A program made the position numbers and the translations under genes. A stretch of 13,048 bases of DNA from assembly GCA_910576975.1 (NCBI GenBank), contig CAJTJY010000042.1, forward strand, positions 1 to 13,048, written 5' to 3'. Below the pieces are notes generated by a model. That model searched no databases and had not been told where the DNA came from. It was given only the letters and a program-made list of their open reading frames with translations. Positions 1-6,734 of this stretch are shown here, piece after piece; position 1 is the first letter of the stretch; each line of letters opens with the position of its first letter. The DNA is from an uncultured Lachnospiraceae bacterium. Lineage in GTDB: Bacteria; Bacillota; Clostridia; Lachnospirales; Lachnospiraceae.

Positions 1-4
1 AGCA

Positions 5-28
5 AAAGGCCGCCATATGGCGGCCTTT
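5..28 (-). terminator. Hairpin terminator closing the kinase/vWA operon
   Basis: A perfect 24-base palindrome (aaaggccgcc, atat centre, ggcggccttt) lies just past the stop codon of the 91-residue gene. GC-rich stem with flanking A and T runs fits a Rho-independent terminator, possibly working in both directions. It suggests that the minus-strand operon ends here. Confidence 0.75.
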
Positions 29-40
29 CTTCGTTCCTGG

Positions 41-316
41 TTACAAACCGGCGCGGCGGATGATAGAAGCGGCGTAAACGTCGGCTATATCATTTATAGT
101 TTCGCATTTTGAATAATCAGCCCCGGCCAGAAGTTCTTCAATCGTGGTTTCCAGAAACGCGATCCGGCGCTCTATGTCGTCGGATTCATTTTCTATAATC
201 TGGATCAGCTTTTCCGCGTCTGGCGTTATCTTCCTGATTGATGTTTTCAATTCGTCGTATCTGGCGGCATTTTCTGAAGCCATGATGTATAATTGATTCA
301 GTAATTCAGACAACAT
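41..316 (-). CDS. Small helical protein of unknown function, last gene of the kinase/vWA operon
   Basis: A 91-residue protein that I do not recognise. It is rich in Glu, Lys, Ile and Leu and looks almost wholly alpha-helical. Residues about 20-65 have a heptad-like pattern that suggests a short coiled coil. There is no signal peptide or membrane segment. The ATG is preceded by a G-rich ribosome site (gggggaattat). It starts 58 bp after the stop of the short vWA gene, on the same strand, and is followed at once by a hairpin terminator, so it is probably the final gene of that operon. A role as a small partner of the vWA or kinase proteins is only a guess from position. Confidence 0.7.
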   Translation of the reverse strand: MLSELLNQLYIMASENAARYDELKTSIRKITPDAEKLIQIIENESDDIERRIAFLETTIEELLAGADYSKCETINDIADVYAASIIRRAGL

Positions 317-365
317 TATAATTCCCCCGTTTCCGGGAAATGCCGGTTTTACAATGTTTTTCGTT

Positions 366-399
366 CCTGTTTACTCAAACAGACGGTTTCCCGTCTGTT
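366..399 (-). other. Two overlapping, competing hairpins at the 3' end of the short vWA gene
   Basis: Bases 378-386 and 391-399 form a perfect 9-bp stem with a GAAA tetraloop on the transcript. It covers the codons for the final TDGKPSV of the short vWA protein. A second 6-bp stem (367-372 with 377-382) shares bases with the first, so the two cannot form together. No long U run follows either stem. It could be an mRNA stability or coupling element, or the scar of the event that shortened the gene. Confidence 0.5.
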
Positions 400-764
400 A
401 CCAAAAATATATATAGCCTTTCGCATTCTTCCCGCCATGCTTTCCTTTCGTCTAATATCTCTCGAAGCCCCCGATACAGGCAGGCATAGGAAGTCACTGG
501 CCAAAAGCCATCCTCTCCTTTCTCTACGGCGGCGCAAGCTAAGTCTTGCAAAGCGCGCCCCGCCTCTTGAATCACTTTGATCTCCTCATGAAAAACAGCT
601 GCGCCAATATATATCTTAAATCCGCCGCAGGCATCCGTGTCCCGCATCTCATCAAAGCACTCCGCCAAGACGGCATTTACTGCTGAAATCTTCTGACCAT
701 GCATGCTTCCAGAAGTGTCAATTAAAAACAAGAAAGAAACGGCTCCTTTTTGATCACTCCGCAT
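375..764 (-). CDS. Short vWA-domain protein (MIDAS present, domain apparently cut short)
   Basis: A 129-residue von Willebrand A protein. All metal-site (MIDAS) elements are visible: DTSGS at residues 16-20, Thr91, and Asp124 in VTDGKP. The protein stops right after this last motif, while the paralogue encoded at 2080-2916 runs about 70 residues further before its tail. The last strands and helices of the usual vWA fold therefore seem to be missing. I chose the ATG at 764 because GGAGGTGG lies just upstream; the open frame extends further but inside the previous gene. The start overlaps the end of the pseudokinase gene by 11 bp, which suggests translational coupling. vWA proteins of this kind usually act as protein-binding scaffolds. 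The short form may be functional or decaying. Confidence 0.8.
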   Translation of the reverse strand: MRSDQKGAVSFLFLIDTSGSMHGQKISAVNAVLAECFDEMRDTDACGGFKIYIGAAVFHEEIKVIQEAGRALQDLACAAVEKGEDGFWPVTSYACLYRGLREILDERKAWREECERLYIFLVTDGKPSV

Positions 765-2067
765 AAAGACCACCTCCGCCAGACGAACCGTCATTCGCTT
801 CCAGAACAGAGATATCGTTAGAATCCGTACTGGATCCGCCATCAATAATTTCCGCTTCGCCATGGATTGATAACTGAATCTTCATGCCTTTTTTGAGCTC
901 TACTTTGTCTCCCTTGCACAAATACATGATGTCGTCATCGCCTTCAACATGCCATGACTGGTCTGTATAATTCTCCAAAAATCCCTCTTTATTTATGCCG
1001 CCGATCAGCCCCTCTTGTCCATCCTCGTATTGAAATGTTGTATGATACCAATAGATCGCCTTATTCGGCCATACTGGGATCTTGAATTCATTGATCTTGA
1101 TAAACAGCACCTTATTCTGTTCCTGCGGATCGCACAATTTAAATTTACGTTTTACATACACCAGGCAGTCTCTCAATTTCCTCATTTGCGTCAGCCAGTC
1201 TTCAAAGCTCATCTGACGCTCAATGCCTTTTGTCTTCTCCTCAAAGACCTGCGTAAACATCGTCCGTATAAATGCAGGAAGCTCCCGCCACTTTGCTTTT
1301 GCGAATTGTCCTGCATATTGCGAACATTTATTTTCATTGTCTGAGAAAATAAATCCATAGCTGCCATTATGGATCTGCTCCATGGCCAAAGTTGACAAAT
1401 ATGGATATTGCATCAAGGTCTCTCTCCCGTCAAAAGGATCCGCCGCACATAAGATGCGAAATTCCGCATAGGCAAGAAAATCCAATAAGCCCGTCTCTGC
1501 CGACGCTTCTTTGCTGGCGCCGTCGCTGCATTCAAAATAAAAATCTTTGCCCCGCTTTCCCTGAAACGCCGGGCTTAAGCAGCGCTCCAGTAGGATCTTG
1601 ATTTCACCATTTTCGATATTGACATAAATGTCTTCCATGCAAAGAGAATATAAAATGCCGAAAAAATACTCCTTTATCGAGGCAAATGCGTCCGACAAAT
1701 TCAGGGCGGCCAATATCCTTGCCCGCAGAGGAAATTGCTGCAGATTTACAGCCTCATGAAGTTGTAAATATTTTTCCTTAAAATCCTCTGGCAGCTTGCT
1801 GAACGTATACAGATTCACGCGCCCAAAATCTGCCGGCTCCTTCTCATATCGATACGGGACAATCAAGCTTCTAAACGCTCTCGCCCCGGAGAAAGCATTC
1901 ACCATGTCACGCTCCAGTTTTTCGCAATTTTTCTCTATCTCTTTCTCCTCAATCTCTTCAAAAAAATGCTTGATGATCCTGTATTTTTCCTCGATTATCT
2001 CCTGTTTCACTAATCCTGTATATTGCTTTTGAAGCACTCGCTTTCCAGTTTTATGACTTACCATCAC
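754..2067 (-). CDS. Pseudokinase, a degenerate paralogue of the neighbouring protein kinase
   Basis: A 437-residue protein that aligns by eye with the kinase encoded at 2986-4356 from about residue 70 to 408. Residues 194-217 (ETGLLDFLAY...ADPFDG) match the kinase helix-F region (ETDYYSLAM...DHPMEG). Residues 253-300 match its C-lobe (FAKAKWRELP against NALSRWRMFP). Residues 329-408 match its beta-rich C-terminal domain (IPVWPNKAIY against IALYPKKAVY). The catalytic motifs are gone: the kinase KDLNPKN is SLCMEDI here (141-147), its DND is ERC (161-163), and APE reads as YFE (177-179). No glycine loop or lysine is seen. The N-terminal 60 residues are charged and helical. A Gly-rich tail ends the protein. 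Start is GTG 2067 or ATG 2064, after AGAGG. It lies 12 bp after the large vWA gene. An allosteric or scaffold role is inferred. Confidence 0.75.
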   Translation of the reverse strand: MMVSHKTGKRVLQKQYTGLVKQEIIEEKYRIIKHFFEEIEEKEIEKNCEKLERDMVNAFSGARAFRSLIVPYRYEKEPADFGRVNLYTFSKLPEDFKEKYLQLHEAVNLQQFPLRARILAALNLSDAFASIKEYFFGILYSLCMEDIYVNIENGEIKILLERCLSPAFQGKRGKDFYFECSDGASKEASAETGLLDFLAYAEFRILCAADPFDGRETLMQYPYLSTLAMEQIHNGSYGFIFSDNENKCSQYAGQFAKAKWRELPAFIRTMFTQVFEEKTKGIERQMSFEDWLTQMRKLRDCLVYVKRKFKLCDPQEQNKVLFIKINEFKIPVWPNKAIYWYHTTFQYEDGQEGLIGGINKEGFLENYTDQSWHVEGDDDIMYLCKGDKVELKKGMKIQLSIHGEAEIIDGGSSTDSNDISVLEANDGSSGGGGLYAE

Positions 2068-2079
2068 TTTACTTACCTC

Positions 2080-2916
2080 TTAAAAAACATCCGCATCGCC
2101 GCCCAGATCCGGAAATATTCCAAATGGATCTCCGATATCGGCGTCCCCGAGCAAATCACCTGCGTCACCTCCCTTGTCATCTCCAAGCCAATCGTCTGTA
2201 CCATCTGCATCATCTGTGTCATGGTCAGCAGTCTGCCCGCTTTCGATCGGATCTCCCGCCATGGTATGCATCGTTGCCAACTCTATCTTTTGGATGATAA
2301 CCGTGCTGTCATCCGCCGTTATGATATCCTCTTTTGGATCATTCACAAATTTCTCAACTGCGCGCCTGGCAGAATCGTTGTGAATCGCATCCCCCAAAAG
2401 AACTGCGCTTCTGCTGGCATTCGCAAACCAGACGTTCTCAAGAAGCTGGTCCAAATCGCCCTGATAGTCGTCCGTGGGCACCCCGTCTGTCAGAAACATA
2501 ATCGCTGGCGGAGCTATCTTCCCCGTATGCTTCATAAACTTCTCTTTCTGCAGCACCCTATTCAATTCATGAAAAGCTGCTCCATACCGGGTAAGTCCGG
2601 GACGTGTGTTTATGGTTTCCAAGCTTACCTCTTCCACCGGAGTAAGTTGCAAATCCCACTTTACATTTGACGTAAAACTCATAACGGCGATTTTCAATTC
2701 CAGACCGTTGTCTTCCCTGATCTCATTAAGCTTGAACTTCACTTCCTGAAGCGCCGCATTGACTGCCGCAATCCGTTCTCCCGTCATGGTGCCGCTGCAG
2801 TCCACAATAAAAATCACCGTCAGCAGCTTTGCCGTTCCTGTTGTTTTGAGCGAATCACACTGCGTAGTGACCGTATCCTGCGACCCAAAAGGATCATCGT
2901 AAAAGATATCGTCCAT
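2080..2916 (-). CDS. vWA-domain protein with long acidic C-terminal tail (TerY-like)
   Basis: A 278-residue protein. Residues about 30-215 form a von Willebrand A domain with a full metal-binding MIDAS site: DCSGT at 39-43, Thr109, and Asp144 in LTDGVPTDD. It is closest in style to TerY/YegL vWA proteins, which pair with a protein kinase and a PP2C phosphatase in stress and conflict systems. Residues about 220-278 are a disordered, Asp-rich tail (about 18 Asp) that repeats DPFG, a tetrapeptide also present near the N-terminus. There is no signal peptide, so it is probably cytoplasmic. I chose ATG 2916 because GGGAGGAG lies 5-6 bases upstream; the open frame extends to a TTG at 2964 with no well-placed ribosome site. 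It follows the kinase gene by 69 bp and precedes the pseudokinase by 12 bp, so it is in the same operon. Confidence 0.88.
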   Translation of the reverse strand: MDDIFYDDPFGSQDTVTTQCDSLKTTGTAKLLTVIFIVDCSGTMTGERIAAVNAALQEVKFKLNEIREDNGLELKIAVMSFTSNVKWDLQLTPVEEVSLETINTRPGLTRYGAAFHELNRVLQKEKFMKHTGKIAPPAIMFLTDGVPTDDYQGDLDQLLENVWFANASRSAVLLGDAIHNDSARRAVEKFVNDPKEDIITADDSTVIIQKIELATMHTMAGDPIESGQTADHDTDDADGTDDWLGDDKGGDAGDLLGDADIGDPFGIFPDLGGDADVF

Positions 2917-2985
2917 AAGTCTCCTCCCTGTTTTTTTATGTATAGGTAATTGCGAAACTACCAAATGATCAAAATTTCTTACCTT

Positions 2986-4356
2986 TTATCCTTCATGGTC
3001 TGAATGAGGTTCAAACACTTTGCCCACGATCGATGGCTTTCCATTTTGAAACTCAATCCGAACGCCTGGATAAAGAGGAAATTCCTGATTTTTTCCAATA
3101 TCCGTCACTTGATTTGTGTCTGGCGAATAGCCTCTCCAGACAGTCTTGGTAAGATTTCGCATCATCAGCTTATCCAACTCTTTATTATAAGTAATCCCGC
3201 CTGCCATCTCCAAATACTGATGGTCATTGCCGTCAATGCTGATCTGATAAACCGCCTTTTTTGGATATAGGGCAATCTTCTTTTTCCCTATTTCCAATCC
3301 CAGGCAACGTCTGAGGACAGATTTCTGATTCTCAAAATTGACAAACTGCTCCCGTTCTGGGTTAATCCTAATCCGCTTATCCCTTGTCTTTGATATCATT
3401 CTGATCCAAGCATTTTCCGGGGGACGCTTTTTCGGCTGCTTAATGCCCTCCGTAAATGTCTTTAAGAACAATTCCCGAAGTTCTGTTGGAAACATACGCC
3501 ATCTTGACAATGCATTGGGCGCATAAACTTCCGTGGGGCGGTTGCTGTCATCTTGCGGATCAAAATGAAAAACCGGATTAATCGCATAAAGATGGTCTTC
3601 CACCTTGTCCGTGCAGAGAGGGTATTTTTCCCATGCCTTCCCTTCCATGGGGTGATCTACAAAAAACAACCGGTAAAGAATCATCGCAAGAGAATAATAG
3701 TCCGTCTCCCTGGTGGGATTCTTTTGATAATTGCTTTCCGGGATCTCCGGCGCCATATAGCCTTTGGTTCCCTTTACCGAGCACAAATCCCCGTCCACCG
3801 AGACATTATCATTGTCCACGACAAGAATGTCGCCGGTTTCAGGATGGATCGCAAAATTCTTGGGATTGAGGTCTTTGTAAGACCATCCTTTCAAATGAAT
3901 CTTCTGCATGGCGGCGGCTATGTTCATCCCTGCCACCAGCATGGCGTTGTAATTTTTAAAACGAACCGCCCTAGCGTCATTGTCCATCCGCAAAAAAGCC
4001 TCCATTTCAAAATAACCTTCGGGCAGCAATTCCATAAGATAGCCAAACTTCTTTCCATCTGAAGGCTCTGTTTCCGTCACTAATATCAGCGGCCAAATAA
4101 ATTTGCTGCTGGTTTTTTTATCTTCGCCGCAAATCTTTGATATCGTCTGATACTGAACGCCGCCAATGACATCCTCAGGATGTTTGCAGTACCATTTCAA
4201 CGCATAATCATGTCCCCGGAATGTTACATGATACACGTCGCCCTGTCCGCCGGAATCACTGATCAAATGATTGATCGTGACTCTGGCATTATTGGATGTT
4301 ACAACTGCTGTTCCATGCGCAATCAGTTCGCCTTTCTTTTTTCCAACTGTACTCAT
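2986..4356 (-). CDS. Ser/Thr-type protein kinase with beta-rich C-terminal domain
   Basis: A 456-residue cytoplasmic kinase. Visible motifs in order: glycine loop SGGQGDVY (35-42), the ATP-binding lysine in ALKW (Lys54), catalytic loop YKDLNPKN (Asp162, Asn167), metal-binding DND in place of DFG (181-183), GTKGYMAPE (196-204) and helix-F DYYSLA (219-224). These indicate an active enzyme that moves phosphate from ATP to Ser/Thr. Residues about 345-448 form a separate beta-rich domain, shared with the pseudokinase encoded downstream. No membrane segment or PASTA repeat is present, so it is not a PrkC-type receptor kinase. The start is clear: GGAGGATTAAG then ATG. It is the first gene of a kinase-vWA-pseudokinase-vWA operon, similar in logic to YegI-YegK-YegL or TerY-P triads but without a visible phosphatase. 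Substrates are unknown; the adjacent vWA proteins are the best candidates. Confidence 0.9.
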   Translation of the reverse strand: MSTVGKKKGELIAHGTAVVTSNNARVTINHLISDSGGQGDVYHVTFRGHDYALKWYCKHPEDVIGGVQYQTISKICGEDKKTSSKFIWPLILVTETEPSDGKKFGYLMELLPEGYFEMEAFLRMDNDARAVRFKNYNAMLVAGMNIAAAMQKIHLKGWSYKDLNPKNFAIHPETGDILVVDNDNVSVDGDLCSVKGTKGYMAPEIPESNYQKNPTRETDYYSLAMILYRLFFVDHPMEGKAWEKYPLCTDKVEDHLYAINPVFHFDPQDDSNRPTEVYAPNALSRWRMFPTELRELFLKTFTEGIKQPKKRPPENAWIRMISKTRDKRIRINPEREQFVNFENQKSVLRRCLGLEIGKKKIALYPKKAVYQISIDGNDHQYLEMAGGITYNKELDKLMMRNLTKTVWRGYSPDTNQVTDIGKNQEFPLYPGVRIEFQNGKPSIVGKVFEPHSDHEG

Positions 4357-4472
4357 CTTAATCCTCCAATGAACGTATTTTGATTTTTCCGCAGAATACT
4401 GTTACAACACTTCTAAATTTCTCTATATCTCCTTCCTTCTATGCCCTCTGGGGCAAGATTTTTATACACAAA
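4357..4472 (-). other. 5' untranslated region of the kinase operon
   Basis: This AT-rich stretch between the leader terminator and the kinase start holds a small GCCC/GGGC hairpin (4443-4454). I see no convincing promoter in it, which is why I think the kinase may depend on read-through of the upstream hairpin. Confidence 0.4.
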
Positions 4473-4571
4473 AAGCGGTCATACGCATCTTTTATCTGCG
4501 TATAACCGCTTCATTTCTGAAACTATCACTTTGTGGCGCCAGCTAATGACAAACGTCAGTTCTGTCTGTCT
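4468..4571 (-). ncRNA. Predicted leader or small RNA of about 100 nt upstream of the kinase
   Basis: A transcript from the promoter at 4577-4605 would start near 4571 and end at the terminator near 4468. It contains the palindrome TGGCGCCA and a small TGAC/GTCA hairpin before the terminator stem. It could be an attenuated leader of the kinase operon or a free-standing small RNA. It matches no RNA family that I recognise. Confidence 0.45.
4473..4511 (-). terminator. Hairpin terminator between upstream promoter and kinase operon
   Basis: A 15-bp stem with one G-T pair (4473-4487 with 4497-4511) is followed on the minus strand by TTTTTGTG. This is a good Rho-independent terminator. It lies about 60 bases after a predicted transcription start and 116 bases before the kinase ATG. 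Confidence 0.75.
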
Positions 4572-4576
4572 AAAAC

Positions 4577-4605
4577 ATTATCCTTTCTATGCATAAAAGT
4601 TTCAA
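4577..4605 (-). promoter_or_regulatory. Sigma-A promoter upstream of the kinase operon
   Basis: On the minus strand TTGAAA (4600-4605) and GATAAT (4577-4582) are separated by exactly 17 bases. This is the best promoter in the gap upstream of the kinase. Confidence 0.65.
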
Positions 4606-4837
4606 CCCCTTTTTTACATTTTCTTTGTAGAAGTTATTCGAAATAAGCAATACCATTTGCTATTTTCACTTAGCGATCCGTTTATACTGAGAAATGTACG
4701 GATTTGGAAGAATTTATGATCATTAATGTTTCATTACTAGCTCTTCTCATTAAATACATAATATTATAAACTAAAATACAAATTTTTACAAGAATATGGT
4801 ATGAAATTTATTTTTTCGACATTATTTGCCTCTATTC
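4606..4837. other. AT-rich intergenic stretch without recognised features
   Basis: This lies between the MATE gene end and the promoter at 4577-4605. I see no open frame with a ribosome site, no strong hairpin and no repeat. The MATE transcript has no obvious terminator here. Confidence 0.5.
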
Positions 4838-6163
4838 TCAATATTGATACTTCTTCTGATTCACTTTCAAAAAAAGCAATGTCACCACCACGGCCATCAG
4901 TTCTGCCACAGCAGTGGAAATCCAAATGCCGTCCACTTTCCAAATCAACGGTAGAAGCAAAATCGCAGCCACCTGGAACACCAACGTCCGCAAAAAAGAA
5001 ATTGCCGCTGAGACCAGCCCGTTATTCAGCGCCGTGAAAAAGGACGACCCATAAATTGCAAATCCAGAAAACAAAAACGAAAATGAAAAAAAAGAAAATG
5101 CGCGGATCGTCAATTGAAGCAATCCTTGATCATAACTTACAAATACTGCGGAAAGAGGTTCTGCCAAAAGGTAGGAAACAGCAAACATCACAACGGAACA
5201 AACGCTCATGACCACGAATGCTTTGCGCAGCAATCCCTTTAGCTCTCCTGTATTGTGCGCCCCATAATGATACCCGGTAATTGGAGCCGATCCCACAGAA
5301 TAGCCGATAAATAACGCCTGAAATACCAGGCTTACATACATCAGCACGCCATAGGCAGCAATGCCGTCCTCCCCTGCGTATTTTAAAAGCTGCACATTAT
5401 AAAGCATATTTACCACAGACATGGAGATATTGCTCATCAGTTCCGAAGAGCCATTCATACATGCCTTTTTTAATGCGCCGCCGTCAAATTCCGTCTTGCC
5501 CAGGCGGAGGCTGCTTTTGTTTGGAAAGGCAAAATAAAACAGGGGAATCACGCCGCCTACACACTGGCTGACCGTTGCCAGCGCTGCGCCTTCCAGCCCC
5601 CAATGAAACACCGCCACGAACAAGGCATCAAGAATCATGTTGGCGGCTCCTGCGGCAACCGTCACATAAAGCCCCACTGCCGGCTTTTCTGCCGTGGCAA
5701 ACAAACACTGGAACTCATATTGGAGAATATATGCCGGAACCGCCAGCAAGAGAATCCGTCCATAGACAATGCTGTCCTCCAAAAGCTGCCCCTGCGCCCC
5801 CAATGCCGCCGCTATAGGGCGAAGAAGCACAAGTCCCAACACTGCCACAACTGCCCCGCAAACAATAGACGTATACACGATCAGAGAAAACAGCCTGTTC
5901 GCCCGTTCCATTTTGCCCTGTCCCATAGTTACGGCAATCAGGGCGCCTCCTCCCGTTCCAAACATAAATCCTAAAGAGCCAAGAATCATTAGAAAAGGCA
6001 TAATAAAATTCACGGCCGTAAAAGGCGTCTTTCCGACAAAATTTGACACGAAAAATCCATCCACTACCACATAGACAGAGGTAAATATCAGCATAATAAC
6101 AGATGGAAACGTAAAGCGCAAAAGCTTCCTATAAGTAAAGTGATCTGATAATTGAATTGCCAT
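4838..6163 (-). CDS. MATE-family multidrug exporter
   Basis: A 441-residue integral membrane protein with about 12 hydrophobic segments, typical of the MATE (multi-antimicrobial extrusion) family in length and sequence. Family features include the N-terminal FTFPSVIMLIFTSVYVVVDG and the first-repeat segment MFGTGGGALIAVTMGQG. Such proteins export drugs or other organic cations from the cytoplasm using a Na+ or H+ gradient. The start is firm (AGGAGGAGAAG then ATG). It lies 16 bp after a MarR-type regulator on the same strand, so the two form an operon like mepR-mepA of Staphylococcus aureus. It is probably repressed by that regulator and induced by its ligands. The true substrate cannot be read from the sequence. 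Confidence 0.93.
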   Translation of the reverse strand: MAIQLSDHFTYRKLLRFTFPSVIMLIFTSVYVVVDGFFVSNFVGKTPFTAVNFIMPFLMILGSLGFMFGTGGGALIAVTMGQGKMERANRLFSLIVYTSIVCGAVVAVLGLVLLRPIAAALGAQGQLLEDSIVYGRILLLAVPAYILQYEFQCLFATAEKPAVGLYVTVAAGAANMILDALFVAVFHWGLEGAALATVSQCVGGVIPLFYFAFPNKSSLRLGKTEFDGGALKKACMNGSSELMSNISMSVVNMLYNVQLLKYAGEDGIAAYGVLMYVSLVFQALFIGYSVGSAPITGYHYGAHNTGELKGLLRKAFVVMSVCSVVMFAVSYLLAEPLSAVFVSYDQGLLQLTIRAFSFFSFSFLFSGFAIYGSSFFTALNNGLVSAAISFLRTLVFQVAAILLLPLIWKVDGIWISTAVAELMAVVVTLLFLKVNQKKYQY

Positions 6164-6179
6164 TCTTCTCCTCCTATGT

Positions 6180-6617
6180 TTATATCTCTTTTGACTTTTC
6201 TTTTATTTCCTTAAGAAACCGCTCTGTAAGAGCAAGATATTGCTCCACTTCTTCTTGTTCCCAGGAGGCAAAAATCTCATTCTCCGCTTTCATGATCCGT
6301 ATTGCCGTGCGCTCTGCCAACCGCTTGCCCTCCTCTGTCAGACAAAGATTCTTGTTCTTCGCCCCAGCAGCCTCCAAATACACAATCCCCTCCGACTCCA
6401 GCTTGCGGACTGCAGAATTGATCGTCTGCTTGCGGATCCCCGACTGCCTGCAAACCGTTTGCAAGGGACAGGAATCCCCATGATCACAGATCGTATAGAG
6501 AATGATCATCGCACTGTCAGACATCCCAAGTTTCACAGACATTTCATGATATGCCGCATCAATCTCAGTGGACAAATAATTGTAACGCTTCATTTCTTTT
6601 GAACTATATCGCATCAT
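6180..6617 (-). CDS. MarR-family transcriptional regulator
   Basis: A 145-residue MarR-type winged-helix repressor. Helical dimer segments lie at about 5-45 and 105-143, and the winged helix at about 48-100, with recognition helix SGIRKQTINSAVRKLES and a wing around AAGAKNKNLCLTEEG. I chose ATG 6617, which follows AAAGAGGTGCGGA; the frame also opens at 6644, but that codon lies inside the operator and has no ribosome site. The promoter directly upstream carries two palindromic sites that suit a MarR dimer, so the gene probably represses itself and the MATE exporter downstream. The ligand that releases it is unknown, but a toxic compound exported by the MATE protein would fit. Family assignment is secure by pattern; the regulatory model is inferred. 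Confidence 0.9.
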   Translation of the reverse strand: MMRYSSKEMKRYNYLSTEIDAAYHEMSVKLGMSDSAMIILYTICDHGDSCPLQTVCRQSGIRKQTINSAVRKLESEGIVYLEAAGAKNKNLCLTEEGKRLAERTAIRIMKAENEIFASWEQEEVEQYLALTERFLKEIKEKSKEI

Positions 6618-6632
6618 TCCGCACCTCTTTTC

Positions 6633-6671
6633 GTATGAAATCATACCATTTATATTAGTACGATTTCATAC
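6633..6671. promoter_or_regulatory. Two MarR-type operators
   Basis: GTATGAAATCATAC (6633-6646) and GTACGATTTCATAC (6658-6671) are near-identical palindromes with centres 25 bp apart. They also form a perfect 12-bp inverted repeat (6631-6642 and 6662-6673). One sits around the transcription start and the other in the promoter spacer, so binding would block RNA polymerase. Confidence 0.75.
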
Positions 6672-6680
6672 GAAAGTCAA
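6652..6680 (-). promoter_or_regulatory. Promoter of the marR-MATE operon
   Basis: On the minus strand TTGACT (6675-6680) and TAATAT (6652-6657) are separated by 17 bases. The second operator fills the spacer almost exactly. Confidence 0.78.
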
Positions 6681-6734
6681 GTGTTTTTTTATTTTTTGAG
6701 TTTCCGCATTTTTTTATTTTATCGTACTTAAAAG

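Noticed and set aside
349..537. Frameshifted continuation of the short vWA protein
   Set aside because: The alternative frame does not read like the end of a vWA domain and stops within a few residues of the true stop.
754..2067. PP2C phosphatase expected in a kinase-vWA triad
   Set aside because: No paired-Asp metal motifs of PP2C are present; the sequence aligns with the kinase C-lobe and C-terminal domain instead.
2023..2670. Long plus-strand open frame of 215 codons
   Set aside because: It lies opposite the large vWA gene, has no ribosome site and resembles no protein; it is a shadow frame.
4606..4837. Extra gene or riboswitch between MATE and the kinase leader
   Set aside because: No ribosome site with a usable frame and no hairpin of note; short AT-rich pairings such as AGCAAT/TTTGCT are what chance gives.
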